From: Trinickia dinghuensis
GTDB taxonomy: Bacteria > Pseudomonadota > Gammaproteobacteria > Burkholderiales > Burkholderiaceae
Assembly (NCBI RefSeq): GCF_003367175.1
Contig: NZ_QRGA01000006.1
Span: 406,783-470,782, forward strand
DNA: 64,000 nucleotides
Direction of reading: 5' to 3'
The notes under the pieces were generated by a model that did not search any database, had not been told where the DNA came from, and saw only the letters and a list, made by a program, of their open reading frames with translations. This document shows positions 8,150-15,976 of this stretch, in pieces (the first letter of the stretch is position 1; each line of letters starts with the position of its first letter). A program made the translations under genes and the position numbers.

Positions 8150-8499
8150 AGCTGAAACTTACGGTCACCGTTCTCGCGGCGCTTATCCTGTGCTACATCG
8201 CAGCCGGCTCTCCATCCATCGGGCTGCTGTTTAAGCCCTCGGTTATCGCGGACGGCCTGGCGCTGAAGCCCATCACTTATCATTGGGCCAATCGTTTGGA
8301 CCGGGCTGCGCCCGCAGCGGAGCTTCTGGCGAGCCGTTTCTACGTCCTGGCTGTTGCAGTCGTCAGTGCGGTGGCAAGCCTTTTCATGTTCCGCGGCAAT
8401 GGCGACCGAAAGCGCTTTGTTTTTGTACTTGGCTGGGCTATCGCGTTGCTTGCCATCCTCGTCTACGCCCAGTCGCAAGCCTTCTACACGGTCGGCTAA
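8146..8499 (+). CDS. Small membrane protein, candidate immunity to the module-1 effector
   Basis: 117 aa, start overlapping the effector stop (ATGA). An N-terminal signal-like hydrophobic segment (residues 5-22) is followed by two more membrane segments (about 66-82, FYVLAVAVVSAVASLFMF, and 92-108). No known domain recognised. The tight coupling to a secreted-amidase candidate is typical of effector-immunity organisation, where the immunity protein faces the periplasm. Function is inferred from position only. Confidence 0.5.
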   Translation: MKLKLTVTVLAALILCYIAAGSPSIGLLFKPSVIADGLALKPITYHWANRLDRAAPAAELLASRFYVLAVAVVSAVASLFMFRGNGDRKRFVFVLGWAIALLAILVYAQSQAFYTVG

Positions 8500-8503
8500 T
8501 CTC

Positions 8504-8848
8504 ATGAAAAAGACCGCCGAAATCGCGCTGACAACGACCGCATCCATCGTCTCGCTGGTTGGATTGGTTCTAAGCATCGGAACGCTGGCTTCCCTCAGAA
8601 GCCTGGACCAACTCCACCGCCTTCTAAGCTACGACTACCTCAGCTTCGTTGATAGCCAAGCAGCAGGTGGGATGGCAAGCGATTTCTTCACGGGCGCGGC
8701 GCTGCTGCTCCTGGGAAGCGTACTATTCACGAAAATAGAGAGGATGAGTCGTGTCGGCCAAATAGTAGCTGGGCTCGTGCTGCTGTTTATTGCGTCCACA
8801 CTCGTCTACGCCTGCCTAAACCCTCGCATCGGTATCCGGCCGTATTGA
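8504..8848 (+). CDS. Small membrane protein, second candidate immunity/accessory protein
   Basis: 114 aa from ATG 8504, 4 bp after the previous stop. It contains three hydrophobic stretches: about residues 9-31, 63-80 (DFFTGAALLLLGSVLF) and 86-105 (VGQIVAGLVLLFIASTLVYA). It is the last gene of the PAAR operon. It does not resemble the preceding membrane protein closely. No family recognised. Confidence 0.5.
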   Translation: MKKTAEIALTTTASIVSLVGLVLSIGTLASLRSLDQLHRLLSYDYLSFVDSQAAGGMASDFFTGAALLLLGSVLFTKIERMSRVGQIVAGLVLLFIASTLVYACLNPRIGIRPY

Positions 8849-9055
8849 CGTGCGTCCGTCGAAACCAGCGACGCGCGAGCGGGCATTCTCGCTAGTCGGT
8901 ATCCTTCGCGGCAAGCTTGGCCATACGCTTGCGCTCGGATTGACCAACGAAAGCGAACACCCGCTCGCAAGAGCAGGATGCGCTTTGTGCTATTGTGGCT
9001 GTACACCTTCGCACAGGTCAGCCCAGCTACCGTGTGTTTAGCAAAGAAGAATCGG

Positions 9056-9397
9056 ATGGACGAGAGAAAGCGCGAAAGCATGGTCGCTTATTTGCGACGC
9101 AGAATGGCCGAAATCAGTATCGAACCCGAAGATGTTGCCGCCTCGATTGCCGAGGACCAACGTCGCCAGCGTGCAGTGCGGTATCGCGACGCTTTTGGCA
9201 ACGGTTGGGATGGTGAAGGCGCAGCCCCGCAGTGGGTCGTCCAGGCGACCAGTGCCGGACAATCGCTCGAGCATTTCGCGGTTGATGAAGCTCGAGAACA
9301 GAATGTCCAGCGGCGGCAAAGCATCGACTGGCGTTACGACCCGTTCGCCGGCACCCGTTTGGCCAAAGTCAATTCCGATGGCCTTGGAGCTTCCTGA
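9056..9397 (+). CDS. H-NS family DNA-binding protein with C-terminal run-on
   Basis: From ATG 9056 the product begins MDERKRESMVAYLRRRMAEI, then PEDVAASIAEDQRRQ, then RYRDAFGNGWDGEGAAPQWV and AGQSLEHFAV. This matches the short H-NS-like proteins common on Burkholderiales islands, with the C-terminal AT-hook-like DNA-binding region. Homologues usually stop right after EHFAV/EHFRV. Here the frame runs on for 37 residues into the neighbouring broken ImmA gene, so the natural stop seems lost. Xenogeneic silencers on mobile elements dampen the fitness cost of foreign DNA. Confidence 0.7.
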   Translation: MDERKRESMVAYLRRRMAEISIEPEDVAASIAEDQRRQRAVRYRDAFGNGWDGEGAAPQWVVQATSAGQSLEHFAVDEAREQNVQRRQSIDWRYDPFAGTRLAKVNSDGLGAS

Positions 9398-9829
9398 AGA
9401 TGCACTCGGCAGGAACGCAAGCCGCAGCTTTCTCTTAGCTGCGAAGTCCGCACTCGCAATTGCCGTAGCGGACGTAAACATGAGGTGGCGGCGATAGCAA
9501 CCGTCAGAGTCTCGTCGTTGGCGAAAAAACACCGCTCATCCTGAACTCGTCGCATTCACCAACGCGACAGCCGAGCGACCTCATGCACGAGCTGGCGCAT
9601 CGCATCCGTAATCACGAGCCGGAAAAGGTGAGCATGTCCTCCGAAGGCGTGATGCTGCTGAAGGCCTACGGAGGACGGGCTGGCTGGCGTGCTACCGCCG
9701 CGAGATGCGCTTGTCCATATTCGACGCCAAGGGTTGCCCGACGAAGAGGTCGTCGCGCAATACGGTGCGAATAAGAGGATGTACACCTATCGCGTGTCGA
9801 TGACCGGTGTGAACCGGCAGTTCCGGTGA
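9285..9829 (+). pseudogene. ImmA/IrrE-family metallopeptidase pseudogene (multiple frameshifts)
   Basis: Pieces of one protein appear in three frames: IDWRYDPFA near 9325, IPMALELPEDALG near 9375-9412, then LILNSSHSPTRQPSDLMHEL with the HELAH zinc-site motif (9535-9600) and HEPEKVSMSSEGVMLLKAYG. The C-terminus follows in a shifted frame at about 9693-9829: PRDALVHIRRQGLPDEEVV, then KRMYTYRVSMTGVNRQFR. Intact relatives are about 200 aa and typically act with an XRE repressor, cleaving it on induction. At least two frameshifts make this copy dead. Confidence 0.7.
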
Positions 9830-9831
9830 AG

Positions 9832-10884
9832 CTATGAGCACGACCTCGGCTCGCCGTCGCAGAGGTTCCTGACGTCATAGCCAACCATGAACAGGGCCTT
9901 CTCAGCTAGAAGGAAATCAGATTTCCCGACAACCTGTTCGATGCACCGCGCCCCCAACCTCGCGAATTGCGCGCGCTCGAGATTGCTTATTAAGTGCAAG
10001 TTGGGGAAAGTGAGATGGGCGCAAGACGGGTCGCGTCGTCGTTTTGACTCTCGACTGGCAGGGAATCGAAATGCTTTCGGAACGGCATGAGAAACGCGGC
10101 GCGCGATAAGTCCGAGAGCCGCGGTAACTCGCCCGTCGAAAATCAGCACATCTTGGGTTGGCGCGCTCCAGCCCGCAGAAAAATCTAATGCTGCGGCGGC
10201 GAAGATTTTTGTGGTTCCGGACGTCATTGGGATGGCGTCTCGTGCGAACAGACCGTCGAGAGGTGTCGTCGATGAGGCGCGTAGAGCGCGCGTCGCAGAT
10301 TGGATGCTTGAAATCAAACTTCCGCGCCGAGTTTGCTCGTCGAGCCAGTCGATGCGCGCCGCGTCTTCTCGGTCGCGCACACCGCCCCAATCGAGAATCT
10401 TTCGGCAAACTACGTTCGTCAGAAGTTCATCTCGGCTGCTCATGGCGCATTGAAGCGCGGCGCCTAACTGCTCAAAGCTTCCTGCGGGGTGCCGGGTCCA
10501 GGAGTATCGATGGCCGGCTTCCCTCAAACTCGAGCATGACCAAACAGGCGAACCACCGCTTTGCTCGCGCCAAGCCCTGAACACCACTTCACCTTTTCCA
10601 CGAAGGCTAGTTCGATAACAGTGAAAGTGACCAGCGTGACAACTTTCTACCGGCTTCAAATCCGGTTCTGACGTGCCGCATGGACCAAGCCACAAACCGC
10701 GGATGGTTTCGATGGTCGCCGCAGACAGTCTATGGCCTCTTTTTCCTTGCGCCTTGTCTGGACCGTCGACGGCCGCAACCCAACTGCTTTCGTACGGAAG
10801 CAGTCCTTTGATGGGCTCCCAGTTCTGAACGGGGCCGTCCATTTGACCTGGTGGGCCCTTCCATTCTCTCTCGAGTGCTTTCAT
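9832..10884 (-). CDS. Conserved-looking protein of unknown function, third gene of the GHKL/PRTase operon
   Basis: 350 aa from ATG 10884, with a G-rich ribosome site upstream; an upstream GTG at 10917 is possible. The central-C-terminal region has the pattern KILDWGGVRDRE, then MTSGTTKIFAAAALD, then LIFDGRVTAALGLIARR and AFRFPA. I have a loose memory of similar helical proteins with SG-TKI and DxRV-AALG motifs but cannot name a domain. The gene starts about 100 bp after the PRTase-like gene, on the same strand, so it is probably the third component of that module. Confidence 0.5.
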   Translation of the reverse strand: MKALEREWKGPPGQMDGPVQNWEPIKGLLPYESSWVAAVDGPDKAQGKRGHRLSAATIETIRGLWLGPCGTSEPDLKPVESCHAGHFHCYRTSLRGKGEVVFRAWREQSGGSPVWSCSSLREAGHRYSWTRHPAGSFEQLGAALQCAMSSRDELLTNVVCRKILDWGGVRDREDAARIDWLDEQTRRGSLISSIQSATRALRASSTTPLDGLFARDAIPMTSGTTKIFAAAALDFSAGWSAPTQDVLIFDGRVTAALGLIARRVSHAVPKAFRFPASRESKRRRDPSCAHLTFPNLHLISNLERAQFARLGARCIEQVVGKSDFLLAEKALFMVGYDVRNLCDGEPRSCS

Positions 10885-10984
10885 CGCCACGTTACCCCCG
10901 GTAGCACTTCGCACCACTTGTCCGTGGTGGTTTGAATTCGTAAACGCTTATCGGTACACCACGATGCGACCGACAACACCCCGT

Positions 10985-13222
10985 TCAAAAGTCGTCGGGA
11001 AGGGTCTCGCTTGCCGGCATCGCGTCGAATCCAAACAGTATGCGGAGCAGGCGAAGCTTGTGGGTGGCGCCTTCCAGCTTCGGCTGAATACGAGCCTTCA
11101 GGTCATCAAGGTGCCGCTGCTGGAGGCGCAATTTTTGTGTGTACAGCGCGAACGCAAACTCGCACGCTGCCTCGCCTTGTCGCCGATTGTGCTGCTCGAA
11201 GATGTTGGCCAGCAGGTCCAGCATGAACTGGCTGGCGCTCTCTTCTCGCGAGTAGTCCAGCTCGCTGGGCCGCGCGCAGCGCAAAAGTGCTGCCTGGATT
11301 GCGCCATCGTTGTACCGCGTAAAGTTCTCTGGATTGAGGATGACCTGCTGGAATGCGTCGGTGGCGAGCCGGTCGATTTCACTCGCGAATTTCTGGCCCT
11401 CTCTGGCATTCTGGAGAAGCGCACCGGCCGTCGCCAGTACGGCAGCGTTTGTGTCGTTTACTTCCCCGTAAAAAGGGTCCCAGTACGCGAAATCAGGACG
11501 GAGTCGCATATCCTCAACGAGGTTGTCGTCGCGCGGCATAAAGACCGCGTTCCCCAAGCCGTTCGCGGAGCCGGCGAGGCGCTCGAAGCGCGCGGCGAAA
11601 GGGTCGCCCAACTGCCGTTGAATATTTCGGAACGCCTGCAACTCTTCCTCGAACGATTCATCGATACCTTGCCCAACAGCGATGCCCGCGAATCTCTCGA
11701 TTCTAATTTCCGCATTTGAAGCCGAATGCTTGAGATTCAACGGAAGTGCGGAGAGCTGAGCTGCGGTCTCCGCAATCTGGGCTCCAATGAAGTAGGTGCG
11801 CGCGCCCGAGTGGACGTCCCGTAAGTCACGGCTTATCGAGAGCAGGCGCGTGCCACGTCCGACCACCGCTGCAACAACCAGAATCCCAGCGGTACTATCC
11901 AGGTCAGTATCACCAGACTCGATTTCGGCGTCGCTTACCAGAGTGAGCGGAGTCGCTCGATGCATGACTTCCCGCAGCTTCTCAGCGCAGTATTCCGCAA
12001 TCTCACGCGACGCTTCATCATCTTGATAAATGATGGCGCTCACCGATGCGGGGGTCTGCTGACCCACCAGCTTGTCGGCGAATTCCCTGAAGTTTTCGTT
12101 GTCCATCAGCTTCCGTCCATCGAGATAAATGGGGCGGACTTTGGCAGTTGGAATCGGGCCACGAGCTTGAACAGCGAGCGCGCCGTTCAGACCGTAGGCC
12201 TCGCAAAAATCAGAGACTTCTTGCAGTCGATGTTGCTTCTTTCGAAGCAGGACCGACTTCGGCAACAAGTCTTCTGGAGCGAAGCGCTCGCCGACGATTG
12301 GCAGGTCCTTCAGGTGTTTATGGTGCGGCCTGCCATCGAGGCCTGCCGGCGCTGGAAGTGCGAAGAGAGCGTCCTGGGAGTCCTTCGCGTCGAGCAGCGT
12401 CAGAAGCGTGACGACCTCGGTAGCGTCGCATTTCACCTTCTGTTTCCAGTCTCGCTCCAGATTCATCGACGATGATGCCGAGATGAGCGTGAACGACGTG
12501 CCATGAAGCGGCGCATCGATTTTGTCTATGCCCTCATGAGAATGGAATGTGACCACGCGAGGTTTTGCAACCTCAAACAACGTGCAGTACATGTCACGCA
12601 GCGCGTAGGCGACCGCAGCAATCCCCATCGTGTCGACGAAAATCACGTCGAGGTTCGCTCCAACTTTCCGGGCGCGATTGCAGAGCTTTTCGAGCAGCGC
12701 AAATGCGAGGAACTGGACACCTTCGACTTCGGTCAATGCTTCTTCGGCGCGCAAGAAGTGCGTCGAGCGCTTCTGAGACGGTTTGACGAAGGTGAAGCCC
12801 GGCGGCGCAACGACGGAGACGTGCTTAGCCGAAAACAGTTTTTTGAGCCCCGCGTTCCGGATGGCCGCGGTCTGACCGCGGAACAACCGCTCAAGGTCAG
12901 CGACAGCGTTTGTGAGCGCATCCACCTGCTTAATGGTCCCGTCGTGGCTAAATGAGCAGATACAAAGGCAAACTTTGTTCGACGTACGGTTTAACGCTTG
13001 GATGAGCAGCGGTTGCTCGAACGCCTTCTTGACCTCAGCGGCCTCCTCTGTCTCGCAGATGATGGCGACCACATCTGGCGGATTGATGCCTTGCAAGCCG
13101 ACCTCAATCGCATCGGCCAGGTTCGCTACGTTGAACGTGCCTGGTGGCTTGAAGAGGAAATGGAAGTTTCGGACCGGCGAACTGCTTTCGAGTACGCAAT
13201 CAAACGAAAAAAAACCCTTCAT
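10985..13222 (-). CDS. Large protein with two phosphoribosyltransferase-like regions
   Basis: 745 aa from ATG 13222, whose ATGA overlaps the GHKL stop. The N-terminal region contains VKPSQKRSTHFLRAEEALTE and LDVIFVDTMGIAAVAYALRD, resembling the substrate hood and core strand of orotate-type PRTases. A second unit around residues 440-540 contains VSAIIYQDDEASREIAEYCA and GILVVAAVVGRGTRLLSISR at the place of the PRPP loop. The acidic residues that bind ribose in active PRTases are not evident in that loop, so it may bind rather than convert a nucleotide. The last 200 residues are helical. PRTase-like proteins next to GHKL ATPases are expected in conflict systems, but I know no named system with this pair. 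Confidence 0.55.
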   Translation of the reverse strand: MKGFFSFDCVLESSSPVRNFHFLFKPPGTFNVANLADAIEVGLQGINPPDVVAIICETEEAAEVKKAFEQPLLIQALNRTSNKVCLCICSFSHDGTIKQVDALTNAVADLERLFRGQTAAIRNAGLKKLFSAKHVSVVAPPGFTFVKPSQKRSTHFLRAEEALTEVEGVQFLAFALLEKLCNRARKVGANLDVIFVDTMGIAAVAYALRDMYCTLFEVAKPRVVTFHSHEGIDKIDAPLHGTSFTLISASSSMNLERDWKQKVKCDATEVVTLLTLLDAKDSQDALFALPAPAGLDGRPHHKHLKDLPIVGERFAPEDLLPKSVLLRKKQHRLQEVSDFCEAYGLNGALAVQARGPIPTAKVRPIYLDGRKLMDNENFREFADKLVGQQTPASVSAIIYQDDEASREIAEYCAEKLREVMHRATPLTLVSDAEIESGDTDLDSTAGILVVAAVVGRGTRLLSISRDLRDVHSGARTYFIGAQIAETAAQLSALPLNLKHSASNAEIRIERFAGIAVGQGIDESFEEELQAFRNIQRQLGDPFAARFERLAGSANGLGNAVFMPRDDNLVEDMRLRPDFAYWDPFYGEVNDTNAAVLATAGALLQNAREGQKFASEIDRLATDAFQQVILNPENFTRYNDGAIQAALLRCARPSELDYSREESASQFMLDLLANIFEQHNRRQGEAACEFAFALYTQKLRLQQRHLDDLKARIQPKLEGATHKLRLLRILFGFDAMPASETLPDDF

Positions 13223-14397
13223 CGCGACACCGCTGTCGTCATGGGAATCACAATGGAATACGATGCGCCTACGGTGTGGCTCAGTTCTATATGGTCTTCG
13301 AGCCAATGCGTTGGCTCAAATACGCCGGCGGGCGTGTTCGAAAAATCTTGGACGAGGCAAATCCGTCCCGTGCGGAGTCGAAGATATGCGTTCAACTCGC
13401 TCAGTGTTTTGAGTACGTAGGTAAGTCCGCCGCCGCTAGCATTCGTATCTTTCGTTGTCTGGTGCAGAGCGAAGCACCGCTTAACGATGTCGACCTCTTC
13501 GTCAATGGAGAGAGCGCCTGCCGATGGCGCACCGTATCGTGACATCCAGCGACGCACGAGGCCCGGGCCAGTGTCGAGCACCGTCAACTCCAAAAACGAC
13601 GTACGCTGAAGCGGCGAATCTCCGCCAGGCCCCGCCGCCGCGTGAGCTGCAGAGTGCTCAGCAAGGTATTCGTTAAACACCGCGTCGTCGGAGACCACTT
13701 GCTCGTGTTGAGCATCGCGGTCGTAGGAAATGAACTTTGCCATGAGCGCCCGTATGTTTCTGACATACGGTTTCCCATCCTCGTCGACGGCGGCGTGCTC
13801 ATCGGTGTTCTTGAAGAGCTCGTATATCAATGTCCCAATCGAGGTATTGGCTTCCTCGGAAACCTTCCCTTCCGCCGCGGGCGCGCATGCAGTGATTATC
13901 TTCGAGGTGAGCAAGACGAAATCCGCTCGCGAGCGCAGCGCGCCGGGCTGCGGCCGGTTATAGAGCGGAAGGAGATATTCGTTCTTCGCCCGTGCAAAGC
14001 AACAGAGGAAGACCCCTCTGCCGCGCATCGTGTCGCGGAACTGGCTCTCCTGCATGGCCTGGATTCTGCCGACTCCAAATGAAAGTGCCTCCCGTGTCGA
14101 TAACGGGTCTTCACGTCCCGGCACTTCGACCGAGCCGGCGAAATATGTGGATACCAGCCCGTGAGGCTCTTGCGCCAGGGCTTCCATCGGATTGCTGTCA
14201 ACGTGTCCGTACAGTCGAAGCGCGGAATTCGCTTGAAGGCGTGACCACGTCGCGACGTACTGCATCAGCGCCGATGGGACGCCAACTGCACCACCGTACC
14301 GAAGGGCGAGTGGAATCCGCAAAATGGGGTCGTGGCCAGCCGCATCGTATTCGGCTTCAATCTCGCGAAGGCTGACGGCCTGCTGGAACGAAATCAT
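13219..14397 (-). CDS. GHKL-fold ATPase (HSP90/histidine-kinase-like)
   Basis: 392 aa. The C-terminal 220 residues have all the GHKL boxes: N-box LIYELFKNTDEHA (about 190-202), G1 box LELTVLDTGPGL (270-280) and G2 box NASGGGLTYVLKTL (319-332). There is no phospho-acceptor His domain or receiver, so it is not an ordinary sensor kinase. The N-terminal 180 residues show no known motif and may hold the sensor or partner surface. It is the first gene of a three-gene operon; its stop overlaps the start of the PRTase-like gene. Confidence 0.75.
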   Translation of the reverse strand: MISFQQAVSLREIEAEYDAAGHDPILRIPLALRYGGAVGVPSALMQYVATWSRLQANSALRLYGHVDSNPMEALAQEPHGLVSTYFAGSVEVPGREDPLSTREALSFGVGRIQAMQESQFRDTMRGRGVFLCCFARAKNEYLLPLYNRPQPGALRSRADFVLLTSKIITACAPAAEGKVSEEANTSIGTLIYELFKNTDEHAAVDEDGKPYVRNIRALMAKFISYDRDAQHEQVVSDDAVFNEYLAEHSAAHAAAGPGGDSPLQRTSFLELTVLDTGPGLVRRWMSRYGAPSAGALSIDEEVDIVKRCFALHQTTKDTNASGGGLTYVLKTLSELNAYLRLRTGRICLVQDFSNTPAGVFEPTHWLEDHIELSHTVGASYSIVIPMTTAVSR

Positions 14398-14708
14398 AGA
14401 GAGAAGGTGGAGCGCTCAGGGTTCAGGGCACCGACAGCCGTCCGCGATTTCCACGTGCAGGTCGTCGAACGCAGCCTTTGCCGTCAGTTCGATGACACGA
14501 GATAGCTAACATGGGAAGCGCGGTAGAACGGACATGGCCGTCGAGAGCGTGTCTTTCGGCTCCCTCGGGTCGGTCAGCGAAACGCCATTTTAGCCTTCGC
14601 TTAACTGGTTGCCTACCGATGGCTGACGTGTTGGAACGGATGCTTTGCGGACCCGGGCATGCGCGCAGCTGTAGGGCCATGTCCGCGTTGAAGTGCCAGA
14701 CGGCAAGC
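14398..14708. other. Intergenic region upstream of the GHKL operon
   Basis: No complete gene is seen. On the minus strand a short open piece ending at about 14407 reads VIELTAKAAFDDLHVEIADG and looks protein-like, so the tail of a lost gene may lie here. The GHKL promoter should lie at the low end of this stretch. Confidence 0.4.
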
Positions 14709-15104
14709 TCAATCCTCGTCGGATGTCGATGAGTTGTACGTCTCGACTGCCGCGTTGCGGGTTGCCAACTGCTCCATTACCGAGGCCTTGGTGATGAACC
14801 TGTCGCTCCCAGTTTCGTGGTGAAGCGTCAGTTTTCCCTGCTGGAGCAGCTTCAGTATGTGTGGGCGAGAAACGAAAAGAAGCGTCGCCGCTTCGCTGAC
14901 GGATAGGGAGTCGGCAACATCTGGCCGCCAGGCTGGATGACGGCTCAACGCCTCCACGAGTATCGCCTCCACCCCGGCCAAAAGCTCACGCTGAACATCG
15001 AAAGGTAGGCTGGCTCCGACCCGCGCGAGCAGCTCACTCATACGCACGCGTGCGAGCTCAACGGCTCCGGCTATAGATGGGGGCGATTTCCCGTCTGTCG
15101 ACAT
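14709..15104 (-). CDS. Excisionase-type HTH protein, possible antitoxin or regulator
   Basis: 131 aa from ATG 15104, preceded by GGAG at good spacing. The C-terminal part has the MerR/excisionase-like motif LSVSEAATLLFVSRPHILKL, then LQQGKL and a wing ending FITKASVMEQL. The same layout (helical N-terminus plus excisionase HTH) is common in DNA-binding antitoxins upstream of PIN toxins, but no PIN gene follows. It may instead regulate the GHKL operon that begins about 300 bp downstream on the same strand. Confidence 0.6.
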   Translation of the reverse strand: MSTDGKSPPSIAGAVELARVRMSELLARVGASLPFDVQRELLAGVEAILVEALSRHPAWRPDVADSLSVSEAATLLFVSRPHILKLLQQGKLTLHHETGSDRFITKASVMEQLATRNAAVETYNSSTSDED

Positions 15105-15250
15105 GTTGGCTCCTAGGCGGCGGGTCAAGATTCAGTGTAGACCGTCTGCGCGCGCCGCAACATCCGGCGAACGAACACGCCCTGAGCCCAGATGGGAGGC
15201 GTGTACCATGAGCAAGTAGAGGTGACGCTGCCACGACTATGGAGGGCGGG

Positions 15251-15601
15251 TTGACAGACCGACGTGTGCCTGACGATTTTCCGAGAGAGCCAGACCCTGG
15301 CGCGGTATCCGGTGGGCAACCCAAGCTCCTGGTTCGCGAGGTTGACGGTCGCTATCAAAGCGCACTCACCGACGAGGAACTTTGGGTACGCCACGACGCC
15401 TGCGAAGACCTGGCTGCCCAGCTTGCCGAGTACGCCTCACGAAACATTGAGACATCCGGTCTGACGCCTGACGTGGCGCTGAGCCGCGCCGAGAAGGGCG
15501 TGAGATTGAAGGTCGACGCCGGCGAGTGGGAGTTTTCGCAACTCGAGGTGGCTTGGGTTATGAAGCGCACGCGACAACTTCTGCCCGCGACCGACGAATA
15601 G
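15251..15601 (+). CDS. Conserved hypothetical protein (about 116 aa)
   Basis: The reading begins LTDRRVPDDFPREPD, with PKLLVREVDGRYQSALTDEE, LWVRHDACEDLAAQLAEYA and EFSQLEVAWVMKRTRQLL. I recognise this as a small soluble family common in Burkholderia genomes, function unknown. TTG at 15251 is preferred because GGAGGG lies just before it; ATG 15239 would add four residues and has no ribosome site. Confidence 0.6.
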   Translation: MTDRRVPDDFPREPDPGAVSGGQPKLLVREVDGRYQSALTDEELWVRHDACEDLAAQLAEYASRNIETSGLTPDVALSRAEKGVRLKVDAGEWEFSQLEVAWVMKRTRQLLPATDE

Positions 15602-15976
15602 CGCCACGCCGCGCCCCGACAACTGCTACTGCCCTACCCATACACGAGCCGCGCGAAGCTCGCCGCGTGGGTCGACTCGCACGGACAGAGCGCCGCTCTC
15701 CGAAGTCCGAATCATGGAATCGTAGCCGGTGGGTGGGAAGTGTTGCGCCCGGTTCGCTTTCGCGGCAAAGTGTCCCTCGCAAAGTTGACCCAAATTGGCA
15801 ATACGGCCAAAACGAACTCTCTCTGAGCACATTCATCCGCACATGGAAACGTTGAGCCATTTTGGTATGCTCGTCAGCCCAGCTAGACGACGACTAGCGA
15901 CGCAATCTCAGGATTGCGCTCGCAAAATATATGCTGACCTAGCGCTTGCAACCTGGCTCTAAGTGATTTCCCTCCG
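15602..15976. other. Intergenic region before the KAP NTPase gene
   Basis: Contains no convincing gene. A short plus-strand stretch near 15650-15825 has weak protein-like character (KLAAWVDSHG, later GKVSLAKLTQIGN), vaguely like the end of an IS110 transposase, but spacing and motifs do not fit well. Confidence 0.4.

Noticed and set aside
10964-11719. 251-codon open frame on the plus strand opposite the PRTase-like gene
   Set aside because: Mirror of the real coding strand, which has family-like motifs and an operon overlap.
15602-15976. IS110-like transposase remnant (KLAAW..., GKVSLAKLTQIGN)
   Set aside because: Spacing between the two motifs is too long and the Ser/catalytic region is absent; likely chance.
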